This document shows, piece after piece, positions 1 through 11,388 of a stretch of 64,000 nucleotides of DNA; the stretch's first letter is position 1; each line of letters opens with the position of its first letter. Position numbers and translations under genes: made by a program. Origin of the DNA: Kitasatospora sp. GP82 (GTDB lineage: Bacteria; Actinomycetota; Actinomycetes; Streptomycetales; Streptomycetaceae); assembly GCF_029892105.1 (NCBI RefSeq), contig NZ_JARZAJ010000005.1, positions 62,001 to 126,000 on the forward strand, given 5' to 3'. The notes beneath the pieces are model-generated. The model saw nothing but the letters and a program-made list of their open reading frames with translations, had not been told where the DNA came from and searched no databases.

Positions 1-195
<195 letters not shown>

Positions 196-199
196 TCTG

Positions 200-364
200 A
201 TGGAGTACGTCAGCGCGATCGTGCCACCGCTGGTTATGGCGATCGGCTTCGGTTTCCTGGTGCGGGCCATCATCCGCAGCCAGGGCGGCGCCCAGAAGGG
301 CAAGGAGGACGCCGCGGCCGAGGCGATGGCCGCCCGCACCGCCACGGCCGCAGCCGCCGAATAA
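200..364 (+). CDS. Small single-pass membrane protein (54 aa)
   Basis: This ORF starts 4 bases after the lysS stop. It encodes a hydrophobic N-terminal helix (residues about 5-24, VSAIVPPLVMAIGFGFLVRA) followed by a charged, Ala-rich cytoplasmic tail with Gln, Lys and Glu. The pattern is a one-helix membrane protein with a short outside end. Codon use has strong third-position GC, and a 16-18 bp terminator hairpin follows directly after the stop, so the gene closes the lysS transcription unit. I do not recognise a named family; small proteins of this layout are common next to lysS in Streptomyces. Function unknown. Confidence 0.75.
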   Translation: MEYVSAIVPPLVMAIGFGFLVRAIIRSQGGAQKGKEDAAAEAMAARTATAAAAE

Positions 365-375
365 CAGAGCTCCAG

Positions 376-415
376 CCGGCGCGCCGTCACCCCCATCGGG
401 GTGGCGGCGCGCCGG
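376..415 (+). terminator. Rho-independent terminator after the lysS unit
   Basis: An inverted repeat with arms at 376-393 and 399-414 forms a GC-rich stem with one mismatch and a short loop, followed by a short T-containing run. It lies 12 bases after the small membrane protein and separates lysS from the BlaI-type repressor. Confidence 0.75.
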
Positions 416-468
416 TTTGCTTCTGAATCGCCAATTTTGTCCGAATCAGTTCCTATCCTGGCCGGACT

Positions 469-915
469 ATGGTGCGGCAACTCGGAGAACTTGAGAACGA
501 CATCATGACCAGGGTCTGGCAGTGGAACCGCCCGGTCACCGTTCGGGAGGTTCTGCAGGATCTGCAGTCGGAACGCGATATCGCGTACACCACTGTCATG
601 ACGGTGCTCGACAAGCTCTACAGAAAGGGCTGGCTGCGCCGGGACCAGGTGGGGCGGGCGTATAGATATGAACCCGTCTCCTCCCGCGAGGCATACACGG
701 CGGCGCTGATGAACGATGCGTGGGCGACGAGCGACAATCCGGCAGCGGCACTGGTCCACTTCTTCGGACTGATGTCGCCGGAGCAACGCGAGGCACTGCG
801 CGATGCGCTGCGCGTTGCCGCGCTGTTCCCGGATCCGGAACCGCCGGCCGATCCCCCCGCCGATACCCGGCCACAGTCCGATACGGGGGAGACCGCACAG
901 CCGCCGACGCGATAA
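469..915 (+). CDS. BlaI/MecI/CopY-family winged-helix repressor
   Basis: The 148-aa product begins with LGELENDIMTRVWQWNRPVTVREVLQDL and continues with AYTTVMTVLDKLYRKGWLRR, the hallmark winged helix-turn-helix of the BlaI/MecI/CopY family (residues about 3-75). The C-terminal part carries a dimerisation-type helix (EQREALRDALR) and a Pro-rich tail. Family members repress beta-lactamase, copper or cell-wall genes and are released by proteolysis or metal binding. No BlaR-like sensor protease is adjacent. The ATG lies 9 bases after a TATCCT -10-like box, so the leader is very short. The GNAT gene starts 9 bases downstream and may be co-transcribed. Confidence 0.9.
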   Translation: MVRQLGELENDIMTRVWQWNRPVTVREVLQDLQSERDIAYTTVMTVLDKLYRKGWLRRDQVGRAYRYEPVSSREAYTAALMNDAWATSDNPAAALVHFFGLMSPEQREALRDALRVAALFPDPEPPADPPADTRPQSDTGETAQPPTR

Positions 916-924
916 CGTCCCGCC

Positions 925-1461
925 ATGGAGGTCACCATCCGCCGGGCGCGGACCACTGACGTGCGGGCAGTACGACGGCTCATCGACGCCTACGCGCGAG
1001 ACGGCATTCTGCTCGACAAGCCCACCGTGACGCTGTTCGAATCGGTGCAGGAGTTCTGGGTCGCCGAACGCGACGACAACGGCGTGGTGGTGGCCTGCGG
1101 CGCTCTGCATGTGATGTGGGAGGACCTGGCCGAAGTGCGCACCCTGGCCGTGGATCCGGCCTGCACGGGGCACGGTATCGGCCATGTGCTGCTGGAGAAG
1201 CTGTTGCAGACCGCGCGCTGGCTGGGCGTACGTCGGATTTTCTGCTTGACGTTCGAGGTGCCGTTCTTCGCGAAACACGGTTTCGTCGAGATCGGCGAGG
1301 TCTGTGAAACCGACGATGGTACGACAGATCCGGCGGCCATCGCTACGGATGTCTATGAGGAACTTCTGCGTTCGTACGACGAAGGTGTCGCGGAGTTCCT
1401 CGACCTGGAGCGGGTGAAGCCCAACACCCTGGGCAACTCACGCATGCTGCTGGACCTCTGA
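925..1461 (+). CDS. GNAT amino-acid N-acetyltransferase (N-acetylglutamate synthase type)
   Basis: The 178-aa protein has a complete GNAT fold: an N-terminal strand and helix (VTIRRARTTDVRAVRRLID), core strands ending in VRTLAVDP, the acetyl-CoA pyrophosphate-binding motif A (TGHGIGHVLLEKLL, residues about 88-101) and the late LTFEVPFFAKHGF segment. The FF.KHGF ending matches the short actinobacterial N-acetylglutamate synthases (Rv2747-like ArgA) that start arginine biosynthesis. Substrate assignment is by family resemblance only. It starts 9 bases after the BlaI-type gene without a clear Shine-Dalgarno, suggesting translational coupling. Confidence 0.85.
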   Translation: MEVTIRRARTTDVRAVRRLIDAYARDGILLDKPTVTLFESVQEFWVAERDDNGVVVACGALHVMWEDLAEVRTLAVDPACTGHGIGHVLLEKLLQTARWLGVRRIFCLTFEVPFFAKHGFVEIGEVCETDDGTTDPAAIATDVYEELLRSYDEGVAEFLDLERVKPNTLGNSRMLLDL

Positions 1462-1512
1462 ACGGTGCTTGTCCGCGACGAGGGCAGAGCACGTGGCGGG
1501 CAAGGGTTTGTG

Positions 1513-1525
1513 TTTTCCGGGAAAA
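1513..1525. promoter_or_regulatory. 13-bp palindrome upstream of lsr2
   Basis: TTTTCCGGGAAAA is a near-perfect palindrome (arms TTTTCC and GGAAAA around one G) 52 bases before the lsr2 start, within a locally AT-richer stretch. It could be an operator or an autoregulatory Lsr2 contact site; there is no direct evidence. Confidence 0.35.
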
Positions 1526-1577
1526 GGCGGTTTCCTTTCCCATAGGCAATGGATCGTTTAGGCGGAAAGGGAAGCCC

Positions 1578-1931
1578 GTGGCACAGAGGGTGCAGGTCAT
1601 TCTTGAAGACGATCTCGAAGGCGGTTCGGCGGACGAGACGGTGACGTTCGCTCTCGACGGCGTTGCCTACGAGATCGACCTGAAGAGCACCAACGCGGAC
1701 AAGCTGCGCGGTCTGCTGGCTCCGTATGTCGAGAAGGGCCGCAAGCAGAGCGGCCGTCTGACCACCGCCCGTCGCGGTACCGGCCGCGGTGCGGGCCGCC
1801 CGGCGGCGACCGGCGCTCCGGACACCGCCAAGATCCGCGCGTGGGCCAAGGAGAACGGCTGGGAGGTCAACGACCGCGGCCGCGTCCCGAGCAACGTCCG
1901 TGAGGCGTACGAGGCGGCCAACGCCTCCTGA
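1578..1931 (+). CDS. lsr2: Lsr2 nucleoid-associated protein
   Basis: The 117-aa protein starts at GTG behind a GGAAAGGGAAG ribosome site. It carries the N-terminal dimerisation domain of Lsr2 (MAQRVQVILEDDLEGGSADETVTFALDG) and the C-terminal DNA-binding domain with the minor-groove RGR motif (NDRGRVPSNVREAYEAA, near residue 100). A basic RGTGRGAGR linker joins them. Lsr2 is the actinobacterial H-NS analogue: it binds AT-rich DNA, bridges it and silences foreign genes and antibiotic clusters. Length is close to the usual 110-115 aa. The AT-richer island later in this window is the kind of DNA it would be expected to silence. Confidence 0.97.
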   Translation: MAQRVQVILEDDLEGGSADETVTFALDGVAYEIDLKSTNADKLRGLLAPYVEKGRKQSGRLTTARRGTGRGAGRPAATGAPDTAKIRAWAKENGWEVNDRGRVPSNVREAYEAANAS

Positions 1932-1940
1932 CGGCAGGCG

Positions 1941-2519
1941 TCAGCGGGCAGGCGCCAGACCCATCAGGTCGCGGGCGCAGGCGTCCGCCAGGCAGTCGAG
2001 CAGTCGCAGCAGATCGGGCGAGCGCAGGTCCAGACCCGGGCCCGGCTCCCCGTGCCGCAGCCAGACGGCCTGCGGTGTGGCCAGTCGGCGAGCGGGGCGC
2101 GGGGACACGTCCCCCGCGCCCCGCGGCCGTGGCAGCCGACCACCGGCGCTCTCGGTGTTCTCCGTACTCACGGGGTTCCCGGGGCCGCGCCGCACCGTCG
2201 GCGCCGCCGTCCGCGCCGTGAGGGCCGAGTCCAACTCGGCGCCCCAACCGAGCCAGTGCAGCAGCTCGGGCACGGCCTCCGCCGCTCCGGGGGCGAGCAG
2301 GAAGGCGGCCAGCCGCCCACGGGCCACCACGGGCCCGGACGGCCTGTGCAGGCGGTCGAGTCGCCCCAGTGCGGCCAGGGCGACCGGCCGGCGGAGCTCG
2401 ACCCGGTCCGAGCCCAGCAGTGCGGCCGCAGGATCGGCCGGCAGCCCGGGGCTTGCGACCGGCTCGGGGCCGGCGATCGGCGCGGTCCTGGTCGTGGACT
2501 TGGGCGGCGCGGCGGTCAC
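1941..2519 (-). CDS. Hypothetical protein between lsr2 and clpC
   Basis: A 192-aa ORF on the minus strand, convergent with lsr2 (9 bases between stops). The product is Pro/Ala/Arg-rich with a core RPVALAALGRLDRLHRPSGP followed by FLLAPGAAEAVPELLHWLGWG, and ends with a Leu-rich helix. This resembles the poorly characterised proteins that occupy this place in other Streptomyces, some annotated as bifunctional primase/polymerase-like; I recall the resemblance but cannot confirm it. The GTG start has no strong ribosome site. Overlapping ORFs on both strands are alternatives, but this frame has the most protein-like composition. Confidence 0.55.
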   Translation of the reverse strand: MTAAPPKSTTRTAPIAGPEPVASPGLPADPAAALLGSDRVELRRPVALAALGRLDRLHRPSGPVVARGRLAAFLLAPGAAEAVPELLHWLGWGAELDSALTARTAAPTVRRGPGNPVSTENTESAGGRLPRPRGAGDVSPRPARRLATPQAVWLRHGEPGPGLDLRSPDLLRLLDCLADACARDLMGLAPAR

Positions 2520-2981
2520 GGGCTGTGCAACGCCAAAGGCGCAGGGCGGTAACGCGGTACCACCTGAACGGGCGCGGCTGATCCACCGTCACCTCGGTGG
2601 AATCCGGCAGGCGTCCGTCGGCAGACTTCTCGCGAGGCGAACACGGCTGACGCGGAAACTGCGCGAATCTCGCCGGAACACCGGGTATGAATGCAGATGG
2701 ACGGGGCTCTCGGGCCCCGCCCTGCGATCCGCAAGCCGGTTGCTCCGCCCATGGCGGGCTCTGTTCGCCGATGGCGTAGCGGCAACCGGTGCATTGGGCC
2801 CACCTGAGGGAACACCGTCTCCCAGCATCAGGTTGGGAATGGTGTCGGCTGGTCGCGCAGCATGATTCCTCACGAGAGTGGGGTTGATCCGTGGGCCGCG
2901 CCGCTGAGCGGGACTAGCATGCGGAAGGACAGGGCGGGGACAGTCCCCGAACTGCCCGACCGCTCTGAGGAGCGATAAACG
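2520..2981. other. Intergenic region upstream of clpC
   Basis: This 462-base stretch separates the divergent hypothetical gene and clpC. It holds a ClgR-type operator at 2763-2776 and a GGAG ribosome site just before clpC. Open frames through it on either strand have no ribosome site and look like high-GC shadows. Confidence 0.6.
2763..2776 (+). promoter_or_regulatory. Putative ClgR operator of clpC
   Basis: GTTCGC, five bases, then GCG is an exact match to the ClgR consensus reported for Streptomyces clp and lon promoters (GTTCGC-N5-GCG). It lies about 205 bases before the clpC start, consistent with activator control of clpC. The match is seen; binding is inferred. Confidence 0.65.
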
Positions 2982-5498
<2,517 letters not shown>

Positions 5499-5522
5499 CA
5501 ACAGCAGCACCAGGCAGCACCA

Positions 5523-5563
5523 AGGGCCGTGGCCCCCGACGAACAGTCGGGGGCCACGGCCCT
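5523..5563 (+). terminator. Strong terminator after clpC
   Basis: A perfect 18-bp inverted repeat (arms 5523-5540 and 5546-5563, loop GAACA) followed by TGTCTGTTT lies 25 bases after the clpC stop. Confidence 0.95.
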
Positions 5564-5886
5564 GTCTGTTTAGGGTTTGTTGAATCAGTGTTGCCGAAGT
5601 GCGTCCCCCCGCTTTGCCCTTCCTGTGACAAAGCGCACGGCAATTCCCACCGTTCGGCGGGTTCCCAAGCTGGTTCGGGCACGATGGATGCCCTGTCCGC
5701 CCAACAGGCCACGGCATATGACCGGCAGTCAGGCGATCGGGAGCTGCGGAGGATAGCGCCGTGGCCATGTCATGGTCAAGGACTATCTTTATTACCCCAT
5801 CCTTCGGTCAAATGTCCTCCACCTGTCTTTCATTGGTTCACCGGCAGGGCCAACCGCTGTGCCGGCATGGGGAGGACGTCACCACG
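5564..5886. other. Leader region of the M6 protease gene
   Basis: About 320 bases with locally lower GC (for example around 5780-5840), no supported gene, and the GGAGG ribosome site at 5871-5875 for the protease. A longer in-frame ATG at 5761 exists, but it would put about 40 non-hydrophobic residues before the signal peptide. Confidence 0.5.
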
Positions 5887-8247
5887 TTGAAGATATCCAA
5901 GAGGGCTGCCGCGGCCGCCGCCGCCGTGGCGGTCACCGCCACGCTCGGCGCCGGGCTGCTGCCCGGATCGGCCTCGGCCGCTCCGGTCGCCATCACCCAG
6001 GATCCGGCCGACGCCGCACTGGCCCAGGCCGCCAAGGTCGACCACGACCTTCCCGGCCCGCTGACCCAGAAGGTCAAGGCCGAGCAGAAGGCCGCCACCG
6101 AGCAGCTCCTGGCGGGTACCGCCAAGATCGAGCAGCACGGCAGCAGCACCAGCATCAAGCTGGGCCGCGACAGGTACGTCGAGCTTGCGCGTCAGCGTAC
6201 GGACAAGATCTTCACCATCCTGGTCGACTTCGGCGACCAGGTGGACAACACGACCAAGACGCCGGACGGCAAGGTCAAGTACGGCGGCACGCCGGGCCCG
6301 AAGCACAACGAGATCGCGGCGCCGGACAAGACCACCAACAACTCGACCGCCTGGCAGGCCGATTACAACCAGGCCCACTACCAGGACCTGTACTTCAGCA
6401 AGGACAAGCCCTCGCTGAAGACCTACTACGAGCGCCAGTCCTCCGGCCGGTACTCAGTGGACGGCCAGGTCTCCGACTGGGTGCGCGTGCCCTGGAACGA
6501 GGCCCGCTACGGTTCCGACTACTGCGGCCAGCACGTCTGCGACAACGCGCAGGACCTGATCCGCGACGCCGTCGACATCTGGTACAAGGACCAGAAGGCC
6601 AAGGGCCAGACGGACGCTCAGATCAAGTCCACGCTCGCCGAGTACGACAAGTGGGACCGCTACGGCTCGCACCACGACGGCAACTTCAACCAGCCCGACG
6701 GGTACATCGACCACTTCCAGATCGTGCACGCCGGTGAGGACGAGTCCGCCGGCGGTGGCAAGCAGGGCGCCGACGCACTCTGGGCCCACCGCAGCTACGT
6801 CTACGGCGACCAGAAGGGCCAGACCGGCCCCGCCGACAACAAGCTGGGCGGCGTCCAGGTCGGCGACACCGGTTTCTGGATCGGCGACTACACCATGCAG
6901 CCGGAGAACGGCGGCCTCGGTGTCTTCGCCCACGAGTACGGCCACGACCTCGGCCTGCCCGACCTCTACGACACCTCAGGATCGGGCAACGACAACTCGG
7001 TCGGCTTCTGGTCCCTGATGTCCTCCGGCTCCTGGCTCGGCACCGGCCGGAAGGAGATCGGCGACCGCCCGGGAGACCTGGACGTCTGGAGCAAGCTCCA
7101 GCTCGGCTGGCTCAAGTACGACAAGGCCAAGGCCGGTCAGGACTCCGTCCACCTGCTCGGCCCGGTGGAGTACAACACCGCCCGCCCGCAGGCCCTGGTC
7201 GTCAACCTCCCCGACAAGACCGTCACCACCGAGATCAACACCCCGTTCGAGGGCAAGAGCGAGTGGTGGAGCGGCAGCGCCGACAACCTCGACGTCGCCC
7301 TCACCCGCGACCTCGACCTGACCGGCAAGGCCAAGGCCGCCCTGACCGCCAAGGGCTGGTACGACCTGGAGCAGGGCTTCGACTTCGCCTACGCCGAGGT
7401 CTCCACCGACGGCGGCGCCAACTGGAAGGCCCTCGACGGCACCTTCAACGGCACCGCCATCCCGAAGAACAACGCCGGCAACGCCGGTCTGACCGGTAGC
7501 TCCGCCAACAAGTGGGGCGACCTGTCCTTCCCGCTGGACGCGTACGCCGGCAAGGCCGTCAAGGTCCGCTTCCACAACACCACCGACGGCGGCGTCCACC
7601 TCAAGGGCCTCGCCCTGGACAACATCGCCGTCACCGCCGACGGCAAGACCGTCTTCACCGACGGCGCCGAGAACGGCGACAACGGCTGGAAGGCCACCGG
7701 CTTCTCCCGGATCTCGGGCAAGTTCTCCAAGGACTACGCCCAGTACTACCTGGCCGAGAACCGCCAGTACGTCTCTTACGACTCCACCCTCAAGGTCGGC
7801 CCGTACAACTTCGGCTCCGCCGCCAAGCCCAACTGGGTCGAGCACTACGCCTACCAGAACGGCCTGCTGATCTGGCTCTGGGACACCTCCCAGTCCGACA
7901 ACAACACCAGCGTTCACCCGGGTGCCGGTCTGATCCTCCCGATCGACTCCCACCCCACCCCGCTGAAGTGGTCCGACGGTTCCTACATGCGCCCGCGCAT
8001 GCAGGGCTACGACTCCACCTTCGGCCTGGAGAACACCGACGGCCTCGCGCTCCACAAGGCCGACGTCGCCACCAACATCCCGTCCTCGAAGGGCGTTCGC
8101 ACCTTCAACGACCACACCGGCAAGTACTGGGACCCGGCCACGCCGTACAGCAGCGTCCAGGTCCCCGACACCAGGACCAGCATCTCGGTCGTCTACCAGA
8201 GCCTCAACAAGCTGGAGACCGTGGTCGCCGTCCGCCCGGTCAAGTAA
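5887..8247 (+). CDS. Secreted M6-family (immune inhibitor A-like) metalloprotease
   Basis: Starting at TTG 11 bases after GGAGG, the 786-aa product begins with a classical signal peptide: MKISKRA, a long Ala/Val hydrophobic stretch, then SASA-AP. The mature protein holds the zinc site HEYGHDLGLPD (His349, Glu350, His353, and Asp in the third-ligand position), diagnostic of peptidase family M6. It is followed by a long beta-rich C-terminal region with Asp-rich turns typical of the InhA accessory and PKD-like domains. The enzyme is expected to be extracellular and to degrade proteins in the environment. The gene stands alone between strong terminators. The TTG start is chosen because it places the signal peptide at the N-terminus. 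Confidence 0.9.
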   Translation: MKISKRAAAAAAAVAVTATLGAGLLPGSASAAPVAITQDPADAALAQAAKVDHDLPGPLTQKVKAEQKAATEQLLAGTAKIEQHGSSTSIKLGRDRYVELARQRTDKIFTILVDFGDQVDNTTKTPDGKVKYGGTPGPKHNEIAAPDKTTNNSTAWQADYNQAHYQDLYFSKDKPSLKTYYERQSSGRYSVDGQVSDWVRVPWNEARYGSDYCGQHVCDNAQDLIRDAVDIWYKDQKAKGQTDAQIKSTLAEYDKWDRYGSHHDGNFNQPDGYIDHFQIVHAGEDESAGGGKQGADALWAHRSYVYGDQKGQTGPADNKLGGVQVGDTGFWIGDYTMQPENGGLGVFAHEYGHDLGLPDLYDTSGSGNDNSVGFWSLMSSGSWLGTGRKEIGDRPGDLDVWSKLQLGWLKYDKAKAGQDSVHLLGPVEYNTARPQALVVNLPDKTVTTEINTPFEGKSEWWSGSADNLDVALTRDLDLTGKAKAALTAKGWYDLEQGFDFAYAEVSTDGGANWKALDGTFNGTAIPKNNAGNAGLTGSSANKWGDLSFPLDAYAGKAVKVRFHNTTDGGVHLKGLALDNIAVTADGKTVFTDGAENGDNGWKATGFSRISGKFSKDYAQYYLAENRQYVSYDSTLKVGPYNFGSAAKPNWVEHYAYQNGLLIWLWDTSQSDNNTSVHPGAGLILPIDSHPTPLKWSDGSYMRPRMQGYDSTFGLENTDGLALHKADVATNIPSSKGVRTFNDHTGKYWDPATPYSSVQVPDTRTSISVVYQSLNKLETVVAVRPVK

Positions 8248-8268
8248 CGGCCTGACGCGATGGACCCG

Positions 8269-8307
8269 GGGTGGCCCCCGGCGGAGCGAATCCGCCGGGG
8301 GCCACCC
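8269..8307. terminator. Bidirectional terminator, M6 protease / NACHT gene
   Basis: A perfect 17-bp inverted repeat (8269-8285 and 8291-8307, loop GCGAA) lies between the convergent protease and trypsin-NACHT genes and abuts the NACHT stop codon. Confidence 0.9.
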
Positions 8308-11300
8308 TCAGTTGATGGTCAGGGCGCCCGGCGGGAACAGCTCACGGCCGATCAGTTTCACATTCCGCCGCCAGAACGCGACCCGTACTCGCAGCCCGGG
8401 CCGCCCGCTGACCCCGCGCAGGTCCACCGCATCGGTCTTCACATCGAGGTGCAGGTCCAGCTCGTCCAGATCCGGGAAAGGCTCGACGACCTGGTCCAGC
8501 CGGTAGTCGTCGGGCACCTGAACGAGGCCGAGCGAGCGAACTCCGGGCACGGAGAACCCCTGTGGCGCCTGGGCCATCTCCGGTGCCGTCGTCCGCAGCC
8601 TGGAAAGCCTCGGCATTCCGGTGAGCATCTCCCACAACCGGGTCGGTGGCTCCCGGCCCGGAAAGTCGAAGAAACACAACGTCTCCAGCCCCAGCCCGTC
8701 GAGGGCGGAGAGATCCGTCAGATCCCGGCAGCTCTGCACGGTCAACTTCTTCAGTGCCGCCCACTCCCGCAGGAAGGCAAGCTCCGTCAGCCCCGGCAGG
8801 GACTGCAGATCGAGGCGTTCCACGCCGTCACCCGCCCGGCCGAACACCCTCTGGTCCACAGCCAAGGGCGGACACAGGACCACCGAGCGGGCTGAATCCT
8901 GTCGGGACAGCCAGTCGAGCTGTGCGGCGGATCGAATCACGAGGGGTACGACCGACAGGTCCAGCCGGCTCAGGACCGCGTTCACGAACTCCGTCACCTT
9001 GAAGCTGCTCCACTCGAGGGCGATTGCTTCGGCCAGTACCTCGTCCGCCCCGACAGCCATCTCCCCCAGCGCCCGCAGCGCGTGACTACCGCCGATCCGG
9101 CCGAGGATTCGCGGAATCGGGGCCGCCTGATGCTCCAGGCGCGGCGCTGCCTCAAGCAGCAGGTCCACCAGATCCTCACCGACGGCCGACCAGAGCGCTG
9201 CATCGGGCAGCAGACGCGGCGACGTCTTCAGGAGCGCTCGTAGTCTGGTCACCACGGTCGCCCGGACCTCGCCGTCCAGTTCCGGTGCATACGGCAGACA
9301 GGTGCCTGCCAGCAGGAAGATGTCCTCGTTCGCGTCGCGATCGCCTTCCATCAGCAGGCGCCGGAGCAGTTCGGACCGTTCGCGCAGGCCGCAGTGACCG
9401 ACCGTCATGCGGATGACGTCGCCCCAGTGTTCCTCCGCGGCCATGACCGCGAGCAGGCCGAAATCGCTCTGCTCCCGGAACTCCATGGCGGCCAGATAGT
9501 CCTGGAAGGTGCGGTGGATGAACTGGAAGGTCTCGGTACTGGTCTCCGCCAACAGGCCGGTGCGGTTGAGCAGGTGGGTGTAGACCTGGTCGGCCGAGCC
9601 CTGGCGGGCGACGGCAGGCAGGCTGGGCAGGGCCTCGGTGATGCGGCTGACGGCCTGCTTCCGGCGGCCCTCGACCTGGTTGTTGCGAACGAGCCAGTGG
9701 GCGATCCGGCGGAGCAGGGCAAGCTGCTCCTGCTCGGAGAGGCTCAACTGCTCGGGCCCTCGCACTTGGCGTCCATCGTCCCGCTTGACCAGCATCATGG
9801 TCAGCGCGTCCCGGTAGATCTCCATCCGGTGAGTCGGCAGTGCGCCGTCGTTCTCCCGGTTGAGCGCACAGACCATGGCGCAGAGCAGCGGGCTGTCGGT
9901 GATCTGGGCCAGCTCGGCGGAGCGTTCCAGCGAACGCAGCAGGCTCGCCTCCAGCTCCGCCAGGTCCTGACGGTGACGGTCCGCTTCGGCTTCGGTACGG
10001 GCATCGCCGAGCAGTTCGCCGAGGACCGCACGGTGCCAGCGGGCGATGAAGCGGCGGCGGTCCGCTTCATCCATCGGGCAGAGCGACAGCTCCTCGAAGC
10101 CCAGGTGCTCCAGCCAGCCACGACTGACCGCCGAGGGGCGGACCGTGGCGAGTGTCCAGACCTTCGGATAGTGGTCGAGGAGCCGTTCGAGCCAGGACAG
10201 GGCCTCGTCGCGCTGGGCTTCCGGGACTTCGTCCAGGCCGTCCACCAGGAGCATGGCCCGGCCGCTGTGCAGCATCCGGTGCACCCAGTCCCTCGGCTGA
10301 CGGCCGGCGCACATCCGGCCGTCCAGGGCCAGGAACTCCTCCGGCCTCGGGCTGAGGTTCTCCTTGAGGAAGAGCTTGCGCAGTTGGAGGACCAGCGGCA
10401 CTCGCCCGTTGAGTTCGGCCAGTTCGGCATCGAACGTCCCGGCCATCGCCCGGGTGGCCAGCCACTGCACCAGTGTGGTCTTGCCGGAACCGGCCTGCCC
10501 TCGCAGGAGTATCCGCCGCTTGCCCTTGAGCAGCTGGGAGACCCGCTGCGGCACATGGTCGGCTCCGCGCCCGTCCCGGTCGTAGGAGCGGACGCCCGAG
10601 GTGGACGCCTGGAGGGTCAGGTAGCCGGCGTCGAGTTCCCAGCCCCGGCGGCCCTGGCCGTGGGCCTGGCTGAGGCCGAAGATGCGGATACGGCCGTAGT
10701 CGGCCCGGATCGACTCGGCGTACTGGGCCTCGAACTTGGCGTCGGCGATGTCTTGTTTGGTGACGCCTTCAAGGTGAGGGGTACGGCCGAGGTGGTCGGT
10801 GAGCAGGGAGAGCAGCCCGTCGGAGGCGAGCAGCTCGGAGGCCGGTAGAACATCCAGTTGGGAGCTCTGCCAGGACTCGGGTCTGCGGTCGCGGACGGCG
10901 ATGCCCATCAGCCGGTCGAGGTAGAGGACACCGGCGCCGGAAAGGCCGACCCATGGGGAGTCGGCATCCCTCAGTGCTGCCGGTGGCGCCTGGTTGAGGA
11001 CGAAGGCGTGGCCGCCGCCGATCAGGCTGCTGCCGGGTGTGAGGGTGCCCAGGACCTGGGTGCTGTCCAGGTGACCGAGCGCGTCCCGTTCGGCGGCGGG
11101 GAAGCCGATCACGTGGCAGCCGAGGACGGGCGCGGTGCCCTCGGTCCGCCCCCACCGCACCGGTTCGATCTCGCCGGGTACGAGCTCGCGTTCGGCGAAC
11201 AGCAGCGCCACGTCGAGCGTGGCGTCCCGCCACAGTACCGAGCAGTCCGACCAACCCGTACCGCCCGGCACGGCCGCTTCCGCCGGACGGGAACCCAGCA

Positions 11301-11388
11301 GATGCGCCGCGGTCAGGACCATCCGGGGAGCGAGCAGGTACCCGCTCCCCTGTGAGGCCGCCCGAACGGCGACGGCACGTACGGCCAC
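8308..11388 (-). CDS. Trypsin-NACHT-repeat STAND NTPase (conflict-system effector/sensor)
   Basis: The 1026-aa protein has three parts. Residues 1-200 are a trypsin-like serine protease with an apparently intact triad: His29 (LTAAHLL), Asp59 (ATLDVALL) and Ser150 (GLSGAG). Residues about 280-620 are a NACHT ATPase with Walker A GQAGSGKTT (297-305), Walker B LLVDGLDEVP (Asp383, Asp386, Glu387) and a sensor Arg near 417. The C-terminal third (about 750-1026) is Leu-rich and repeat-like (LTELAFLREWAALKKLTVQS), compatible with LRR-type ligand recognition. There is no signal peptide or membrane helix, so it should act in the cytoplasm. This is the architecture of NLR-like bacterial conflict proteins. 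Its GTG start overlaps the trypco2 stop (TAGTG), so the two are translationally coupled. Target and trigger are unknown. Confidence 0.9.
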   Translation of the reverse strand: MAVRAVAVRAASQGSGYLLAPRMVLTAAHLLGSRPAEAAVPGGTGWSDCSVLWRDATLDVALLFAERELVPGEIEPVRWGRTEGTAPVLGCHVIGFPAAERDALGHLDSTQVLGTLTPGSSLIGGGHAFVLNQAPPAALRDADSPWVGLSGAGVLYLDRLMGIAVRDRRPESWQSSQLDVLPASELLASDGLLSLLTDHLGRTPHLEGVTKQDIADAKFEAQYAESIRADYGRIRIFGLSQAHGQGRRGWELDAGYLTLQASTSGVRSYDRDGRGADHVPQRVSQLLKGKRRILLRGQAGSGKTTLVQWLATRAMAGTFDAELAELNGRVPLVLQLRKLFLKENLSPRPEEFLALDGRMCAGRQPRDWVHRMLHSGRAMLLVDGLDEVPEAQRDEALSWLERLLDHYPKVWTLATVRPSAVSRGWLEHLGFEELSLCPMDEADRRRFIARWHRAVLGELLGDARTEAEADRHRQDLAELEASLLRSLERSAELAQITDSPLLCAMVCALNRENDGALPTHRMEIYRDALTMMLVKRDDGRQVRGPEQLSLSEQEQLALLRRIAHWLVRNNQVEGRRKQAVSRITEALPSLPAVARQGSADQVYTHLLNRTGLLAETSTETFQFIHRTFQDYLAAMEFREQSDFGLLAVMAAEEHWGDVIRMTVGHCGLRERSELLRRLLMEGDRDANEDIFLLAGTCLPYAPELDGEVRATVVTRLRALLKTSPRLLPDAALWSAVGEDLVDLLLEAAPRLEHQAAPIPRILGRIGGSHALRALGEMAVGADEVLAEAIALEWSSFKVTEFVNAVLSRLDLSVVPLVIRSAAQLDWLSRQDSARSVVLCPPLAVDQRVFGRAGDGVERLDLQSLPGLTELAFLREWAALKKLTVQSCRDLTDLSALDGLGLETLCFFDFPGREPPTRLWEMLTGMPRLSRLRTTAPEMAQAPQGFSVPGVRSLGLVQVPDDYRLDQVVEPFPDLDELDLHLDVKTDAVDLRGVSGRPGLRVRVAFWRRNVKLIGRELFPPGALTIN

